This document shows, piece after piece, positions 36,139 through 44,445 of a stretch of 64,000 bases of DNA (positions within the stretch are counted from its first letter, which is position 1; the number at the start of each line of letters is the position of its first letter). The notes under the pieces are model-generated. The model saw only the letters and a list, made by a program, of their open reading frames with translations, did not search any database and was not told the origin of the DNA. The translations under genes and the position numbers were made by a program. Source of the stretch: Pedobacter paludis (GTDB lineage Bacteria > Bacteroidota > Bacteroidia > Sphingobacteriales > Sphingobacteriaceae); assembly GCF_003173575.1 (NCBI RefSeq), contig NZ_QGNY01000011.1:1-64000 (forward strand), read 5' to 3'.

Positions 36139-36477
36139 ATGAATAAACTACTTCAAATGATCAGCAGTTTTTTTTCAAAAGGTGCGTACAACCTCGATGG
36201 CTACCACTTCAAAAACGAATTTACAAAAAGCAGTGACGCAGTCCTCTTAGATGTAAGGACAAAGCCTGAATATGCCCCAGGCGCGCTTCCTTCAGCCATA
36301 TATATCGATTTCCTGGGTTCTGCCTTTTCTTTAGAACTTGCAAAGCTGGATAAGGCCAAGCGGTATTTCCTCTATTGCAGAAGTGGAAAGCGTTCCTCCT
36401 CAGCGGTATCGGAGATGAGAAAACTTGGGGTGGAAGCATTCAACCTGGTTGGAGGTATCGGTACCTGGCCAAAATGA
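36139..36477 (+). CDS. single-domain rhodanese
   Basis: 112 residues, one rhodanese fold: DAVLLDVRTKPEYAPGALPSA, then the active-site loop CRSGKRSSS with its catalytic Cys, and FNLVGGIGTWPK at the end. It transfers sulfane sulfur between persulfides and acceptors such as thiols or cyanide. No signal peptide, so cytoplasmic. It lies between the methyltransferase and the YeeE/YedE transporter genes and probably hands sulfur from imported thiosulfate to the dioxygenase step. A 163-base gap after it shows no gene. Confidence 0.87.
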   Translation: MNKLLQMISSFFSKGAYNLDGYHFKNEFTKSSDAVLLDVRTKPEYAPGALPSAIYIDFLGSAFSLELAKLDKAKRYFLYCRSGKRSSSAVSEMRKLGVEAFNLVGGIGTWPK

Positions 36478-36640
36478 AGAAATATATTCAAGAAATATTG
36501 ATCTATTCAACGCTGCCGGCCGGATTTCTTCGGGATGGCAGTTTGCTAAAATGATTCAGCACTTACTTGCTCAAACCGCCACAGGCATTACCTTTTAACA
36601 ACAACAAAAACACCCATATTAACATTTCATTTAAAAAAAC

Positions 36641-37198
36641 ATGATTGATTTTATTAAACAACCCTGGCCTTGGTATTTCTCGGGCAGCATGATCGTACTC
36701 ATTATGCTCATCCTACTTTTTTTCGGAAAGTCCTTTGGCTTTTCATCAAACCTGCGAACGATGTGCAGCATAGCCGGAGCAGGCAGGAAAGTAAAATTTT
36801 TTGATTTTAAATGGAAAGACCAGACCTGGAACCTCATGTTCCTTATCGGCTCGGTAATAGGTGGATTTGTTGCTACAAATTACCTTAGCAGTCCATCTCC
36901 CGTAAAATTATCATCCGCCACAATCTCCGATTTAAATCAATTGGGCATTAAGTTCGATGGTGGGTTAAATCCAACCGGCCTGTTTTCACTGGAAGCAATG
37001 AAAGATTTAAAAACGCTGGCTATTTTACTCATCGGTGGTTTATTAGTCGGTTTTGGATCTCGTTATGCAGGCGGTTGTACTTCTGGTCACGCCATATCCG
37101 GGCTTTCGAATCTGCAAGTACCATCACTAGTAGCCGTAATCGGTTTCTTTGTTGGTGGCCTGATCATGACTTTCCTCATCATGCCTTTTATCTTTTAA
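36641..37198 (+). CDS. YeeE/YedE-family transporter, N-terminal half-protein
   Basis: 185 residues, about five helices, with the signature GGCTSGHAISGLSN (near residues 145-158). The cysteine is the one proposed to pass sulfur in YeeE/TsuA-type thiosulfate transporters. Full-length YeeE proteins carry two repeats; here the second repeat is a separate gene 12 bases downstream, and the two probably pair in the membrane. Import of thiosulfate or another sulfane-sulfur ion is the expected role. Confidence 0.85.
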   Translation: MIDFIKQPWPWYFSGSMIVLIMLILLFFGKSFGFSSNLRTMCSIAGAGRKVKFFDFKWKDQTWNLMFLIGSVIGGFVATNYLSSPSPVKLSSATISDLNQLGIKFDGGLNPTGLFSLEAMKDLKTLAILLIGGLLVGFGSRYAGGCTSGHAISGLSNLQVPSLVAVIGFFVGGLIMTFLIMPFIF

Positions 37199-37209
37199 AT
37201 CTAAAAAAA

Positions 37210-37623
37210 ATGAAATTCATAAAATATATTCTTGCAGGAACACTTTTCGGAATCATCATGACCAAGTCTGAGGCTGTTTCCTGGTACAGGATCCAGGAAA
37301 TGTTCCGTTTCCAGTCTTTCCATATGTATGGAATTATTGGTACGGCCGTTGTACTTGGCGTAATTGCAGTATGGCTGATCAAAAAATTCAAAGCCAAGGA
37401 TCTGGCCGGAAATCCGATTGTCTTCCACGATAAGGACAAGGCCTATATAAAATACCTACTAGGCGGCACCATTTTCGGCCTGGGCTGGGCACTCACCGGC
37501 GCCTGTCCCGGCCCCATGTTCGTCAACCTTGGGAGCGGATATGCCGGTATGGCGGTGGTCATCCTTGGTGCGCTCCTGGGCACCTATCTATACGGAGCGA
37601 TGAAAAGCAAGCTCCCTCATTAA
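37210..37623 (+). CDS. YeeE/YedE-family (DUF6691) transporter, C-terminal half-protein
   Basis: 137 residues from the ATG at 37210; an in-frame upstream ATG at 37075 would run into the preceding gene and is unlikely. Four helices. SEAVSWYRIQEMFRFQSFHM is the DUF6691 hallmark, and GACPGPMFVNLGSGYAG holds the conserved cysteine equivalent to that in the partner protein. It follows the first half by 11 bases. Together they should form one two-repeat transporter for thiosulfate-like ions. Confidence 0.85.
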   Translation: MKFIKYILAGTLFGIIMTKSEAVSWYRIQEMFRFQSFHMYGIIGTAVVLGVIAVWLIKKFKAKDLAGNPIVFHDKDKAYIKYLLGGTIFGLGWALTGACPGPMFVNLGSGYAGMAVVILGALLGTYLYGAMKSKLPH

Positions 37624-37637
37624 TAAAATAGAATCTG

Positions 37638-38015
37638 ATGAGCAAACTAAGGGCTATAATAGACCATAGATGTCCCAGGTGCCGAAAGGGAAAATTATAT
37701 ACCCATTCCATGTTCCATTGGAAATATGATCAGATGAATAAAAAATTTGCCTGCTGCAACCTGAACTATGAGATAGAGCCGGGCTTCTTTATCGGAGCGA
37801 TGTATGTGAGCTATGTTTTCATTGTCGCAGAACTTGTCAATGCGGGCATTCCGGCATTCATGATCTTTGGCGAAGAAGAGCAGTGGGCAATCATCGCAAC
37901 CACTATTTCGCCGGTCATCCTACTGTTCACCTTCAACTACCGCTATGCCAGAACCCTTTTGCTCCATGTCCTCTCTCCGATCAAATATGATGAAAGTGCA
38001 GGCAGAAACTGCTGA
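37638..38015 (+). CDS. DUF983 small membrane protein
   Basis: 125 residues: a CxxC knuckle (RCPRCRKGKLY, about 11-21) and a second cysteine pair (CCNLNYEIEPGFF), then two membrane helices (about 58-78, 82-100). This is the DUF983 layout, common in Bacteroidota, with no established role. It is 14 bases after the transporter gene, last in that unit, and precedes the third Crp-type box. The cysteine knuckles could bind zinc or sense thiols; this is inferred. Confidence 0.8.
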   Translation: MSKLRAIIDHRCPRCRKGKLYTHSMFHWKYDQMNKKFACCNLNYEIEPGFFIGAMYVSYVFIVAELVNAGIPAFMIFGEEEQWAIIATTISPVILLFTFNYRYARTLLLHVLSPIKYDESAGRNC

Positions 38016-38031
38016 GAAGATTTTGGGGCGC

Positions 38032-38076
38032 TGTGACAAAAGTTACAGTGCGAAGAACCGCTAAAGGGTAAATTTG
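38032..38076 (+). promoter_or_regulatory. Crp-type box plus TAAATTTG promoter before the second MBL-rhodanese gene
   Basis: TGTGA-CAAAAG-TTACA at 38032-38047 and a perfect -7 element TAAATTTG at 38069-38076. The centre-to-G distance is again 36.5 bases. This box drives the second persulfide/thiosulfate unit. Confidence 0.75.
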
Positions 38077-38137
38077 ATGTAAACCTGGCAAAGGCAGGAA
38101 TCATACCGTTAAACACATTAATCAAAAATAAAAACAC

Positions 38138-39478
38138 ATGAAAATAGAACAATTTGAAGACAAGCACCTCTCCCATTACAGCTATGCGGTACTGAGCGAA
38201 TGCCGGAATGAAATCATATTGATCGATCCCTCCAGGGATCCGTCTGCATATTACCATTTTGCCGAAAAACACCAGGCCAAAATAGTTGGTGTTATCGAGA
38301 CGCACCCGCATGCGGATTTTGTGAGTGCTCATCTTGAAATCCATCATAAGACCGGCGCAACAATATATTGCAGCAAACTCAATACGCCGTCCTACCTGTT
38401 TTCCCCATTTGATGAAGACCAGACGATAACCCTGGGAAAGATCACCTTAAGGGCAATCAACACCCCGGGGCACTCTCCGGATAGTATCAGTATTTTGCTC
38501 GAACACGATGGGAAACAAAAAGCGCTATTTTCCGGAGATACCCTTTTTATCGGTGACTGCGGAAGGCCGGATTTAAGGGAAAGCGGAGGTGATTCAATGG
38601 CGGAACGCAATTTCCTTGCCGCCCAAATGTACCATTCATTAAGGGACAAACTGATGAAACTCTCAGATGAAGTGATTCTGTATCCGGCACACGGGGCAGG
38701 TACGCTCTGCGGAAAAGCGTTGAGCGAGGCCAATAGCAGTACCATTGGTGCTGAAAAAAGAAGTAACTGGTCACTGCAGGAAATGACTGAGGCCGATTTT
38801 GTGAGCGCATTAAATGAAAACCAGCCATTCATTCCATTTTACTTCCCTTTTGATGTGGCCTTGAACAAGAAAGGCGCAGCACCGTTTGAAGATTCGGTAA
38901 GTGCGGTTCAGATCATGGAATCCGGTGAAAACTTAAAACCAAATGCCCTAATTATCGATACGCGAAGGGAAGATGTTTTTAAGAAGGGACATATAGAAGG
39001 CGCTGTAAATATCATGGATGGAAACAAATTTGAAACCTGGCTGGGCAGCATTGTGAAGCCTGAAGAGCCTTATTATCTTATGGCAGAAAATCTTGCTACA
39101 TTGCATAGTCTTATCGCGAGGACCGCATCCATCGGGTATGAAACGCAGCTTGCCGGCGGTTTTATAAACGCAGTAGAAACTGTCCCGGATGAGATTATCG
39201 ATATCCAAAATTTTAAAGAGAACCAAAATGGATATACCATTGTGGATGTGAGGAACAAGACAGAGCGTATGGAAAACAGTATTTTTGAGAACAGCATAAA
39301 TATTCCACTGGGAAATTTAAGGGAAAGGGTAAACGAAATTCCGCTGGAGCAACCCGTAGCAGTACACTGCGCCGGTGGATACAGAAGTGCGGCTGCAAGC
39401 TCACTGATTGCATCCGTTATTGATGGCAAGCAAAAGGTGCTTGATATTGGTGAGGCCATTAAGGATTTTCAGAATTAA
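38138..39478 (+). CDS. MBL-fold persulfide dioxygenase-like protein with two rhodanese domains (second copy)
   Basis: 446 residues with the same plan as the protein at 34076 but clearly diverged. MBL motifs: HPHADF, HSPDS, FSGDTLFIGDCGRPDL and YPAHGAGTLCGK. The first rhodanese has no catalytic Cys (about 260-345); the second keeps CAGGYRS near residue 413. Having two such enzymes in one regulon suggests different persulfide substrates or conditions. It begins the unit that continues 12 bases later with the TsdA-like cytochrome, and has its own Crp-type box and promoter. Confidence 0.87.
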   Translation: MKIEQFEDKHLSHYSYAVLSECRNEIILIDPSRDPSAYYHFAEKHQAKIVGVIETHPHADFVSAHLEIHHKTGATIYCSKLNTPSYLFSPFDEDQTITLGKITLRAINTPGHSPDSISILLEHDGKQKALFSGDTLFIGDCGRPDLRESGGDSMAERNFLAAQMYHSLRDKLMKLSDEVILYPAHGAGTLCGKALSEANSSTIGAEKRSNWSLQEMTEADFVSALNENQPFIPFYFPFDVALNKKGAAPFEDSVSAVQIMESGENLKPNALIIDTRREDVFKKGHIEGAVNIMDGNKFETWLGSIVKPEEPYYLMAENLATLHSLIARTASIGYETQLAGGFINAVETVPDEIIDIQNFKENQNGYTIVDVRNKTERMENSIFENSINIPLGNLRERVNEIPLEQPVAVHCAGGYRSAAASSLIASVIDGKQKVLDIGEAIKDFQN

Positions 39479-39490
39479 TATTTTAAAAGT

Positions 39491-40570
39491 GTGAAAACAG
39501 AAAGAAACAACGAGGATAAACTGCAGGTATTTGCCCGGTTTGGAAAATATCTCGTATGGACGTCATTTCTATTCGTTGTGATCATGTTTTCTCTTGTTTT
39601 AGCACTCAGCGGATTTCATCTTCCAAAAAGTTTCTATGCGGATAAGCCTAATCCATCCATTCAAAAGAATCAAATAAAACCTTTAGAGCGCCGTGTTGCT
39701 AAACCCGAATATTGGAAGGCGCCTGATACGATGCAGCTTCAGGGCAAAGCTGATGCGGATCTGATCAGGTATGGCCGGGATTTGATTGTCCGTACGGCAT
39801 ACTATTTAGGGCCGCAGGGTATCGTAGGAAAGCTGACTAATGGTATGAATTGTCAGAACTGCCACTTGGATGCAGGAACCAGGCCCTTTGCGAATAATTT
39901 CTCCATCTTTTATGCAGGTTTTCCAAAAATGAGCGCAAGAAGCGGTAGAAAGGAAGAAGCCTTTGAACGGATTAATGAGTGCTTCGAGCGAAGCATGAAC
40001 GGCAAAGCTCCGGGAAGAAATTCCAGGGAAATGGTCGCCATGTTGGCCTATTTAAAATGGGTTGGAAAAAAACAGGATGCCGCACATTCCATTGCGGATA
40101 ATTCGGTAAAAAAAATCCCATATCTGGATGTGCCTGCAGATCCCCTGAAGGGGAAAATGGTATATGCCTCCAAATGCAGCAGCTGTCATGGAGAAACGGG
40201 CAAAGGCGTTGCCTCACCTGATGGAAAAGGATATATGTACCCTCCCCTTTGGGGCAGGGACAGCTATAACGATGGTGCAGGAATGTTCAGGCTTGGAAAT
40301 TTTGCAGGATTTGTCAAAAACAACATGCCTTATGGCGCCACCTACAAAGATCCGAACTTAACGGATGCGGAAGCCTGGGACGTAGCTGCATTTGTGAATG
40401 CGCAGCCCAGACCGCACCTGGATTCCAAAAACGACTATAAAAACCTGTACACAAAGCCAATAGATTATCCCTTCGGGCCATATGCAGATCACTTTAGCGA
40501 AAAGCAGCATAAATATGGTCCCTTTATTGACATGGCTGAACAGCACGCACCTATAAAACAGAAAAAATAG
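39491..40570 (+). CDS. tsdA: TsdA-like di-haem thiosulfate dehydrogenase/tetrathionate reductase
   Basis: 359 residues from a GTG start. An N-terminal membrane helix (about 23-42) anchors it; two cytochrome c domains follow with haem sites C121-C124-H125 and C229-C232-H233. C164 in NECFERSMNG fits the unusual cysteine axial ligand of TsdA haem 1, and NNMPYG supplies the methionine region for haem 2. TsdA enzymes interconvert thiosulfate and tetrathionate in the periplasm. It is 12 bases after the MBL-rhodanese gene and 4 before a DsrE-like gene. A paralogue lies at 57044. The direction of the reaction cannot be read from sequence. Confidence 0.85.
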   Translation: MKTERNNEDKLQVFARFGKYLVWTSFLFVVIMFSLVLALSGFHLPKSFYADKPNPSIQKNQIKPLERRVAKPEYWKAPDTMQLQGKADADLIRYGRDLIVRTAYYLGPQGIVGKLTNGMNCQNCHLDAGTRPFANNFSIFYAGFPKMSARSGRKEEAFERINECFERSMNGKAPGRNSREMVAMLAYLKWVGKKQDAAHSIADNSVKKIPYLDVPADPLKGKMVYASKCSSCHGETGKGVASPDGKGYMYPPLWGRDSYNDGAGMFRLGNFAGFVKNNMPYGATYKDPNLTDAEAWDVAAFVNAQPRPHLDSKNDYKNLYTKPIDYPFGPYADHFSEKQHKYGPFIDMAEQHAPIKQKK

Positions 40571-40574
40571 AAAC

Positions 40575-41030
40575 ATGAAAAAATTACTGATCTTACTCCA
40601 GCTTGTCATCATGATGGTCATCACCACCAATGTATCTGCACAGGAGACAAAAAAACCGTTTACGGGTGCTGTTGCAAAAAAGAAATCATATAAAGCGCTA
40701 TATGTACTTAACAGTGCCGAGGAAAAACATATTTCGGGAACACTCAGGAACATCAACAATGCTTTGGAGGATCCAAGATTGAAGGGAAAACTGGAGGTTG
40801 AGCTTATCGCCTTCGGGGATGGCGTGGCGGTTTATCGCAAGGATGGAAAGTTCCTTGAGCAGCTTAATTTGCTAAAGTCAAAGGGCGTAATTCTTGCGCA
40901 GTGCGAGAATACCGTTCGCGAGCGGAAAATCGATAAGTCAGATCTCTTCGATTTCATCAGCTATGTGCCAAGCGGCAACGGAGAGATCATCATCCGTTCG
41001 GCGGAAGGATGGGTAATCGTTCATCCCTAA
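40575..41030 (+). CDS. exported DsrE-family protein
   Basis: 151 residues with a signal peptide ending near VSAQ. The DsrE/F-like core has ELIAFGDGVAVY and GVILAQCENTVRERKI, where the single conserved Cys is the probable sulfur-carrying residue; the C-terminus is EGWVIVHP. Unlike cytoplasmic DsrEFH it is exported, so it should carry or bind sulfane sulfur in the periplasm beside TsdA, whose gene ends 4 bases upstream. It is strongly similar to the protein at 58149, which is also next to a TsdA gene. Confidence 0.82.
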   Translation: MKKLLILLQLVIMMVITTNVSAQETKKPFTGAVAKKKSYKALYVLNSAEEKHISGTLRNINNALEDPRLKGKLEVELIAFGDGVAVYRKDGKFLEQLNLLKSKGVILAQCENTVRERKIDKSDLFDFISYVPSGNGEIIIRSAEGWVIVHP

Positions 41031-41370
41031 TGTAAAAACCAAAACGGCAGTGAATCTTTAAAAGGTGCAAATTGGTATTTCGATACGATGCAAAGATTAG
41101 GATCAGTTGTGCCGGATCCATTTCACCCGGGGCCGCAAACGCCGAAAATTATTGTCATGTTTAAATATCAATGGCTTATGCCGGCAACACTAAAATTCAA
41201 AAGGTTCGACAAAATTGTCTATCATCGTATGTGCTGTGCGGAGTAACGCATTTAAAAATGCTAGGGAATTTATCGAAAAGCTACATAATTAAAACAGTAC
41301 TCGCCCAAACAGCATTGATAAAATTTTGTTAATCAGGCATGCGGTGATCCGTCAACCAATATTATCAATA
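41031..41370. other. 340 bases without a recognisable gene
   Basis: Gap between the DsrE-like gene and the DUF202 gene. Only a weak wide inverted repeat (AATCTTT/AAAGATT) was seen. No clear promoter box or Crp-type site; the DUF202 gene probably has a separate promoter here. Confidence 0.5.
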
Positions 41371-41760
41371 ATGGAAAAAGAAGAACAAGCCATTCCTAAA
41401 TCAAACACTGGTGACCATCTGGCCAACGAACGGACTTTTCTTGCCTGGATAAGAACTAGCATAGGAATTATGGGCTTTGGTTTTGTGGTGGTAAAGTTTT
41501 CACTTTTTATCAAGCAGATCACTCTCGCTCTTGGGGCCAAAGCCGTCGTACACCAAACCGGCAACTCACAGAGGATAGGAATACTTCTTGTCGGGGTAGG
41601 CGCACTGACCATCATCCTGGCATTTATGCGCTATCAAAAAACTCATACACTTATTAATCAAGGCAGTTATTACCATTCCTCTACACTCATCAAAGTCCTT
41701 ACCGTGGTTATTTTCATTTCAAGCATGCTTTTGTTGATATATCTTGTAAGAACGACTTAG
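41371..41760 (+). CDS. DUF202 (YidH-like) membrane protein
   Basis: 129 residues from the ATG at 41371 (an upstream ATG at 41326 adds a poor, uncharged leader). HLANERTFLAWIRTSIGIMG is the DUF202 signature; three helices follow (about 34-55, 75-92, 108-126). Function is unknown for the family. A close paralogue is at 55071-55460, also next to sulfur genes, so the two modules were probably built from the same parts. Confidence 0.8.
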   Translation: MEKEEQAIPKSNTGDHLANERTFLAWIRTSIGIMGFGFVVVKFSLFIKQITLALGAKAVVHQTGNSQRIGILLVGVGALTIILAFMRYQKTHTLINQGSYYHSSTLIKVLTVVIFISSMLLLIYLVRTT

Positions 41761-41833
41761 CGGATCTCTGACATGGAAACACTGATTGTGAGCACGAATA
41801 CCAAACTTGAGAGAACCCGTACTTTATCACCGG

Positions 41834-42190
41834 TCAAATATGTTTCGCTACCAAACGCAGCAGGTCGTGAATATCGAAAGGCTTTTTAATAAAATTCTCT
41901 GCAGCGCAGCCCCTTCTAATGTCATAACGGTCCGCATGAGCACTCATCATGATAATCGGAACATTCCGGGTTTTCTCTAAGGACTTCAGGTAACTGCAGA
42001 CTTCAATGCCGTTTCCATCGGGGAGCATAACATCCAGCAGAAAAAGATCTGCAACATGATCACTTAGCCCTGCCATAAACGAGCTTACCGAAGAAAACGC
42101 GGAAACCCCGTACCCCTCACTGTTAAAAAGAAGCTGTAATACTTCGGTTATACCCTCATCATTTTCCAAAAGATATATCATCTTTTCCAT
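41834..42190 (-). CDS. response-regulator receiver protein
   Basis: 118-residue CheY-like domain with the acidic N-terminal residues (ENDE), phospho-acceptor Asp in LFLLDVMLPDGNG (near residue 53), switch Ser in MMSA and the lysine in FIKKPFD. No output domain. No kinase gene is adjacent. It is downstream of the small genes and the outer-membrane protein in the same direction, with a gap. The role is unknown; such single receivers often act as relay or adaptor proteins. Confidence 0.82.
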   Translation of the reverse strand: MEKMIYLLENDEGITEVLQLLFNSEGYGVSAFSSVSSFMAGLSDHVADLFLLDVMLPDGNGIEVCSYLKSLEKTRNVPIIMMSAHADRYDIRRGCAAENFIKKPFDIHDLLRLVAKHI

Positions 42191-42277
42191 TTGTCATGCA
42201 TATTGTGGGTTGCCCCTGGTTATAATAAATCTGATTTGCCATTCCTACGAATGTTTTTTAAAGGTCTAAAAAGGCCC

Positions 42278-42460
42278 CTACTTCCTCAATTTTCGCTTCT
42301 CATTGAGATGGCCGGTTTCCAGGTTCAACCGCTCCAGCAGGTAACGCAATAAAACCTCTCTATCTTGGTTTGCGGGGTGATATGCGTTATCTCCACCCTT
42401 TGCTGAGGATTTATTATGGTCAAAAGTTTCAAATGGTTGTGAAATATTTTTCTCTGTCAT
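42278..42460 (-). CDS. short hypothetical protein
   Basis: 60 residues, polar, with no signal peptide or helix; the C-terminal third (EVLLRYLLERLNLETGHLNE) could form an amphipathic helix. No family recognised. It lies 31 bases downstream of the outer-membrane-protein gene in the same direction, and codon use is like that of its neighbours. It may be a real small gene, but support is limited to position. Confidence 0.4.
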   Translation of the reverse strand: MTEKNISQPFETFDHNKSSAKGGDNAYHPANQDREVLLRYLLERLNLETGHLNEKRKLRK

Positions 42461-42491
42461 AATTTAAATTTTAGGTTAAATATTTTGCCTA

Positions 42492-43058
42492 TTATTTTTT
42501 AGTTCCTGAAATTGCCAGAGCCAAACGAAGTCCAAAAAAGGAAACCTGCCCTCCGCTGCTTTTCCAACCCTCATAACGAAGGCCGAGATCTGCACTATAA
42601 TGCTTCGAAATTGGAATGCTGGCACCCAAAGTCGGTCCGTAGGCAAAAGAGGTATTCAGCCGGTCTCCAAGAGTATTTGCTGCACCAAGCTCAAGGGCAG
42701 CGTAATAGATACCTTCAAAGTAATATTTTGCTCCGACTTTAATTGGAACAACACCATTCATGCTTGTTGGCTCTCCTAAATAATCGAGACGTTTTTTTAC
42801 CTCATCCCTGTAGCGGAAAGTCATATAGCCCGCAGATCCGGTTAGGTTGAGGTGCTCCGAAACCTTGAATTCCACCTTTGTTGATGCCCCATATCCGTTG
42901 ACATAAGTTTTAGCCGTCTTACCGGTCGGAAAGCCCATGACAAAGCCTACCGATATCTTGGGGACGGCAGTTTGATCTTGCGCCTTTACCTTTACAGTCA
43001 TTAATAACAGGAAACAGATCAGAAAAGGTTGAAATGTCCATCCGGCATAGGCACTCAT
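42492..43058 (-). CDS. small outer-membrane beta-barrel protein
   Basis: 188 residues with a signal peptide ending KVKAQ (about residue 27) and about eight alternating strands (SVGFVMGFPTG, LNLTGSAGYMTFRYR, YYAALELGAAN, SADLGLRYEGW). This matches the 8-strand OmpW/OMP-b-brl type barrel of Bacteroidota. Ligand and role are unknown. Its start overlaps the stop of the upstream 76-residue gene by 4 bases, so the two are coupled. Confidence 0.75.
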   Translation of the reverse strand: MSAYAGWTFQPFLICFLLLMTVKVKAQDQTAVPKISVGFVMGFPTGKTAKTYVNGYGASTKVEFKVSEHLNLTGSAGYMTFRYRDEVKKRLDYLGEPTSMNGVVPIKVGAKYYFEGIYYAALELGAANTLGDRLNTSFAYGPTLGASIPISKHYSADLGLRYEGWKSSGGQVSFFGLRLALAISGTKK

Positions 43059-43285
43059 AGGGAGGTCCTGTAAAAAATGTTTAACTCGGCCGCAATGCTT
43101 TCCAGGTAAGGGGCAAGCTTAAAATCTCTTGATACAAAGGATATTACCCCTTGTTTTTTACATTCCCAAACCGTCCCAACCAGCTCTCCCTCGATGTAGA
43201 CCTGGTTGCATCTTTTCTTTGGGACATCTATGCAAATGTGTTTTCCCCCGATTTCAAACTCATGGTTAAATTCTAAATCTTTCAT
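43055..43285 (-). CDS. 76-residue hypothetical protein
   Basis: A small soluble protein with a compact mixed pattern (FEIGGKHICIDVPKKRC, VYIEGELVGTVWECK) and four cysteines or so; no signal peptide. No family recognised. It overlaps the outer-membrane-protein gene by 4 bases, and a terminator lies upstream (43321-43349), so this pair begins after the RND operon ends. Confidence 0.55.
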   Translation of the reverse strand: MKDLEFNHEFEIGGKHICIDVPKKRCNQVYIEGELVGTVWECKKQGVISFVSRDFKLAPYLESIAAELNIFYRTSL

Positions 43286-43320
43286 ATTTTCCTTTTTTCT
43301 TATCTGACTAATAAAAAGAT

Positions 43321-43349
43321 TTGCCGGGCGGCTAATATCCGCCCGGCAA
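43321..43349 (-). terminator. strong rho-independent terminator of the RND operon
   Basis: Perfect 11-bp stem TTGCCGGGCGG/CCGCCCGGCAA with a 7-base loop, 5 bases after the adaptor stop on the minus strand and followed by AATCTTTTTATT. Confidence 0.9.
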
Positions 43350-43353
43350 TGTT

Positions 43354-44433
43354 TTATAGCGTCTGACCGCTTTTGATCTCATCGTTCGCGGGCGAAATAA
43401 TCTCTGTCCCGGCTTTGATGGAACCAAAAATCTCGGTCATCTCTGTTCCCTTCATCCCTTCCTTAATGTCAACGAGCTTGGCTTTACCATTTGCAATTTC
43501 CACTACGTACTTCCGTTCTGTAGAACGCACGATAGCAGAATTAGGCACAAGAAGCGAAGTCGCACCGGATTTAAGCGGGATTTCAACCTCGGCATACATG
43601 CCGGCCTTCAACCTGTTATCTTTATTGGCCACGTCAACCTCGACGATTTCCTGGCGCATGTTGCCCAGTGAATTTGCAGACCGGCTGATCTTGGCCTGGC
43701 GCTGTTCCCCCGGCAGCGCATTGAAGCGGAACTTGACCATCTGGCTTAGGTCCACTTTGTCTACATAATCCTCAGGTATAGAAACTTCAAGCCTCATGTG
43801 GGTCAGGTCCTGCAATACCAGCATGGGTAGGTCCGAAGATTTGCCCGCCGACACCAGTGCTCCCGGTGATACATTCCTGTCAACGATCACCCCGTCAAAA
43901 GGCGCATATACTTTCAAGTAGTCCTGCATGGTACGTACGGAGGATACATTTGACCGCTCAGCCTCAGCTATGGCCTTATCTCCTTTCATCCTGGAAAGCG
44001 CATTATCAAGTTCTAGCGGAGATACCGAACCTTCCTCTTTTGCTGCTTCTTTCAGACGTCTGTATTTCTCACTGCTCGCCGATGCGGTCTCCCGTGCCTG
44101 CAGGTAACGGGAATTTGCCGATTGCAATTGTGATTCGAGTTCCGGTGCTTCCAGGGTCATCAGCAGCTGGCCTTTGGTCACCTTAGAACCCAAATCGACC
44201 AGTATTGCTTTCACAAAACCATTGGCCTTGGGAAAAATGTTCACCTGGTTGAAAGGCTTGAGCACCCCGGGAATGCGGGTAAAACTGGAAAGGGCCTCTT
44301 CTTCGACCTTTGTGGTTTCATATTTGGCTTCCTTGCCGTTTTTTTCGGGACTGATGTTCACGGGCTTCTGGTTTCCGCCACACGCGGCCAGAGTACTTAT
44401 AATTATTATGATGGGAATGAATCTGGTTTTCAT
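43354..44433 (-). CDS. RND efflux periplasmic adaptor (AcrA/MexE-like)
   Basis: 359-residue lipoprotein (lipobox LAAC, C18). Lipoyl half near 74-95 (GFVKAILVDLGSKVTKGQ), coiled-coil hairpin about 95-165, second lipoyl half (APFDGVIVDRNVSPGALVSA), then barrel and membrane-proximal domains. Unlike the other adaptors in this window it has no heavy-metal-binding module. It is last in the TolC/pump/adaptor operon, 12 bases after the pump gene and just before the terminator. It is more likely part of a drug/solvent type efflux system than a metal one. Confidence 0.85.
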   Translation of the reverse strand: MKTRFIPIIIIISTLAACGGNQKPVNISPEKNGKEAKYETTKVEEEALSSFTRIPGVLKPFNQVNIFPKANGFVKAILVDLGSKVTKGQLLMTLEAPELESQLQSANSRYLQARETASASSEKYRRLKEAAKEEGSVSPLELDNALSRMKGDKAIAEAERSNVSSVRTMQDYLKVYAPFDGVIVDRNVSPGALVSAGKSSDLPMLVLQDLTHMRLEVSIPEDYVDKVDLSQMVKFRFNALPGEQRQAKISRSANSLGNMRQEIVEVDVANKDNRLKAGMYAEVEIPLKSGATSLLVPNSAIVRSTERKYVVEIANGKAKLVDIKEGMKGTEMTEIFGSIKAGTEIISPANDEIKSGQTL

Positions 44434-44445
44434 GTTGTTTATCTT

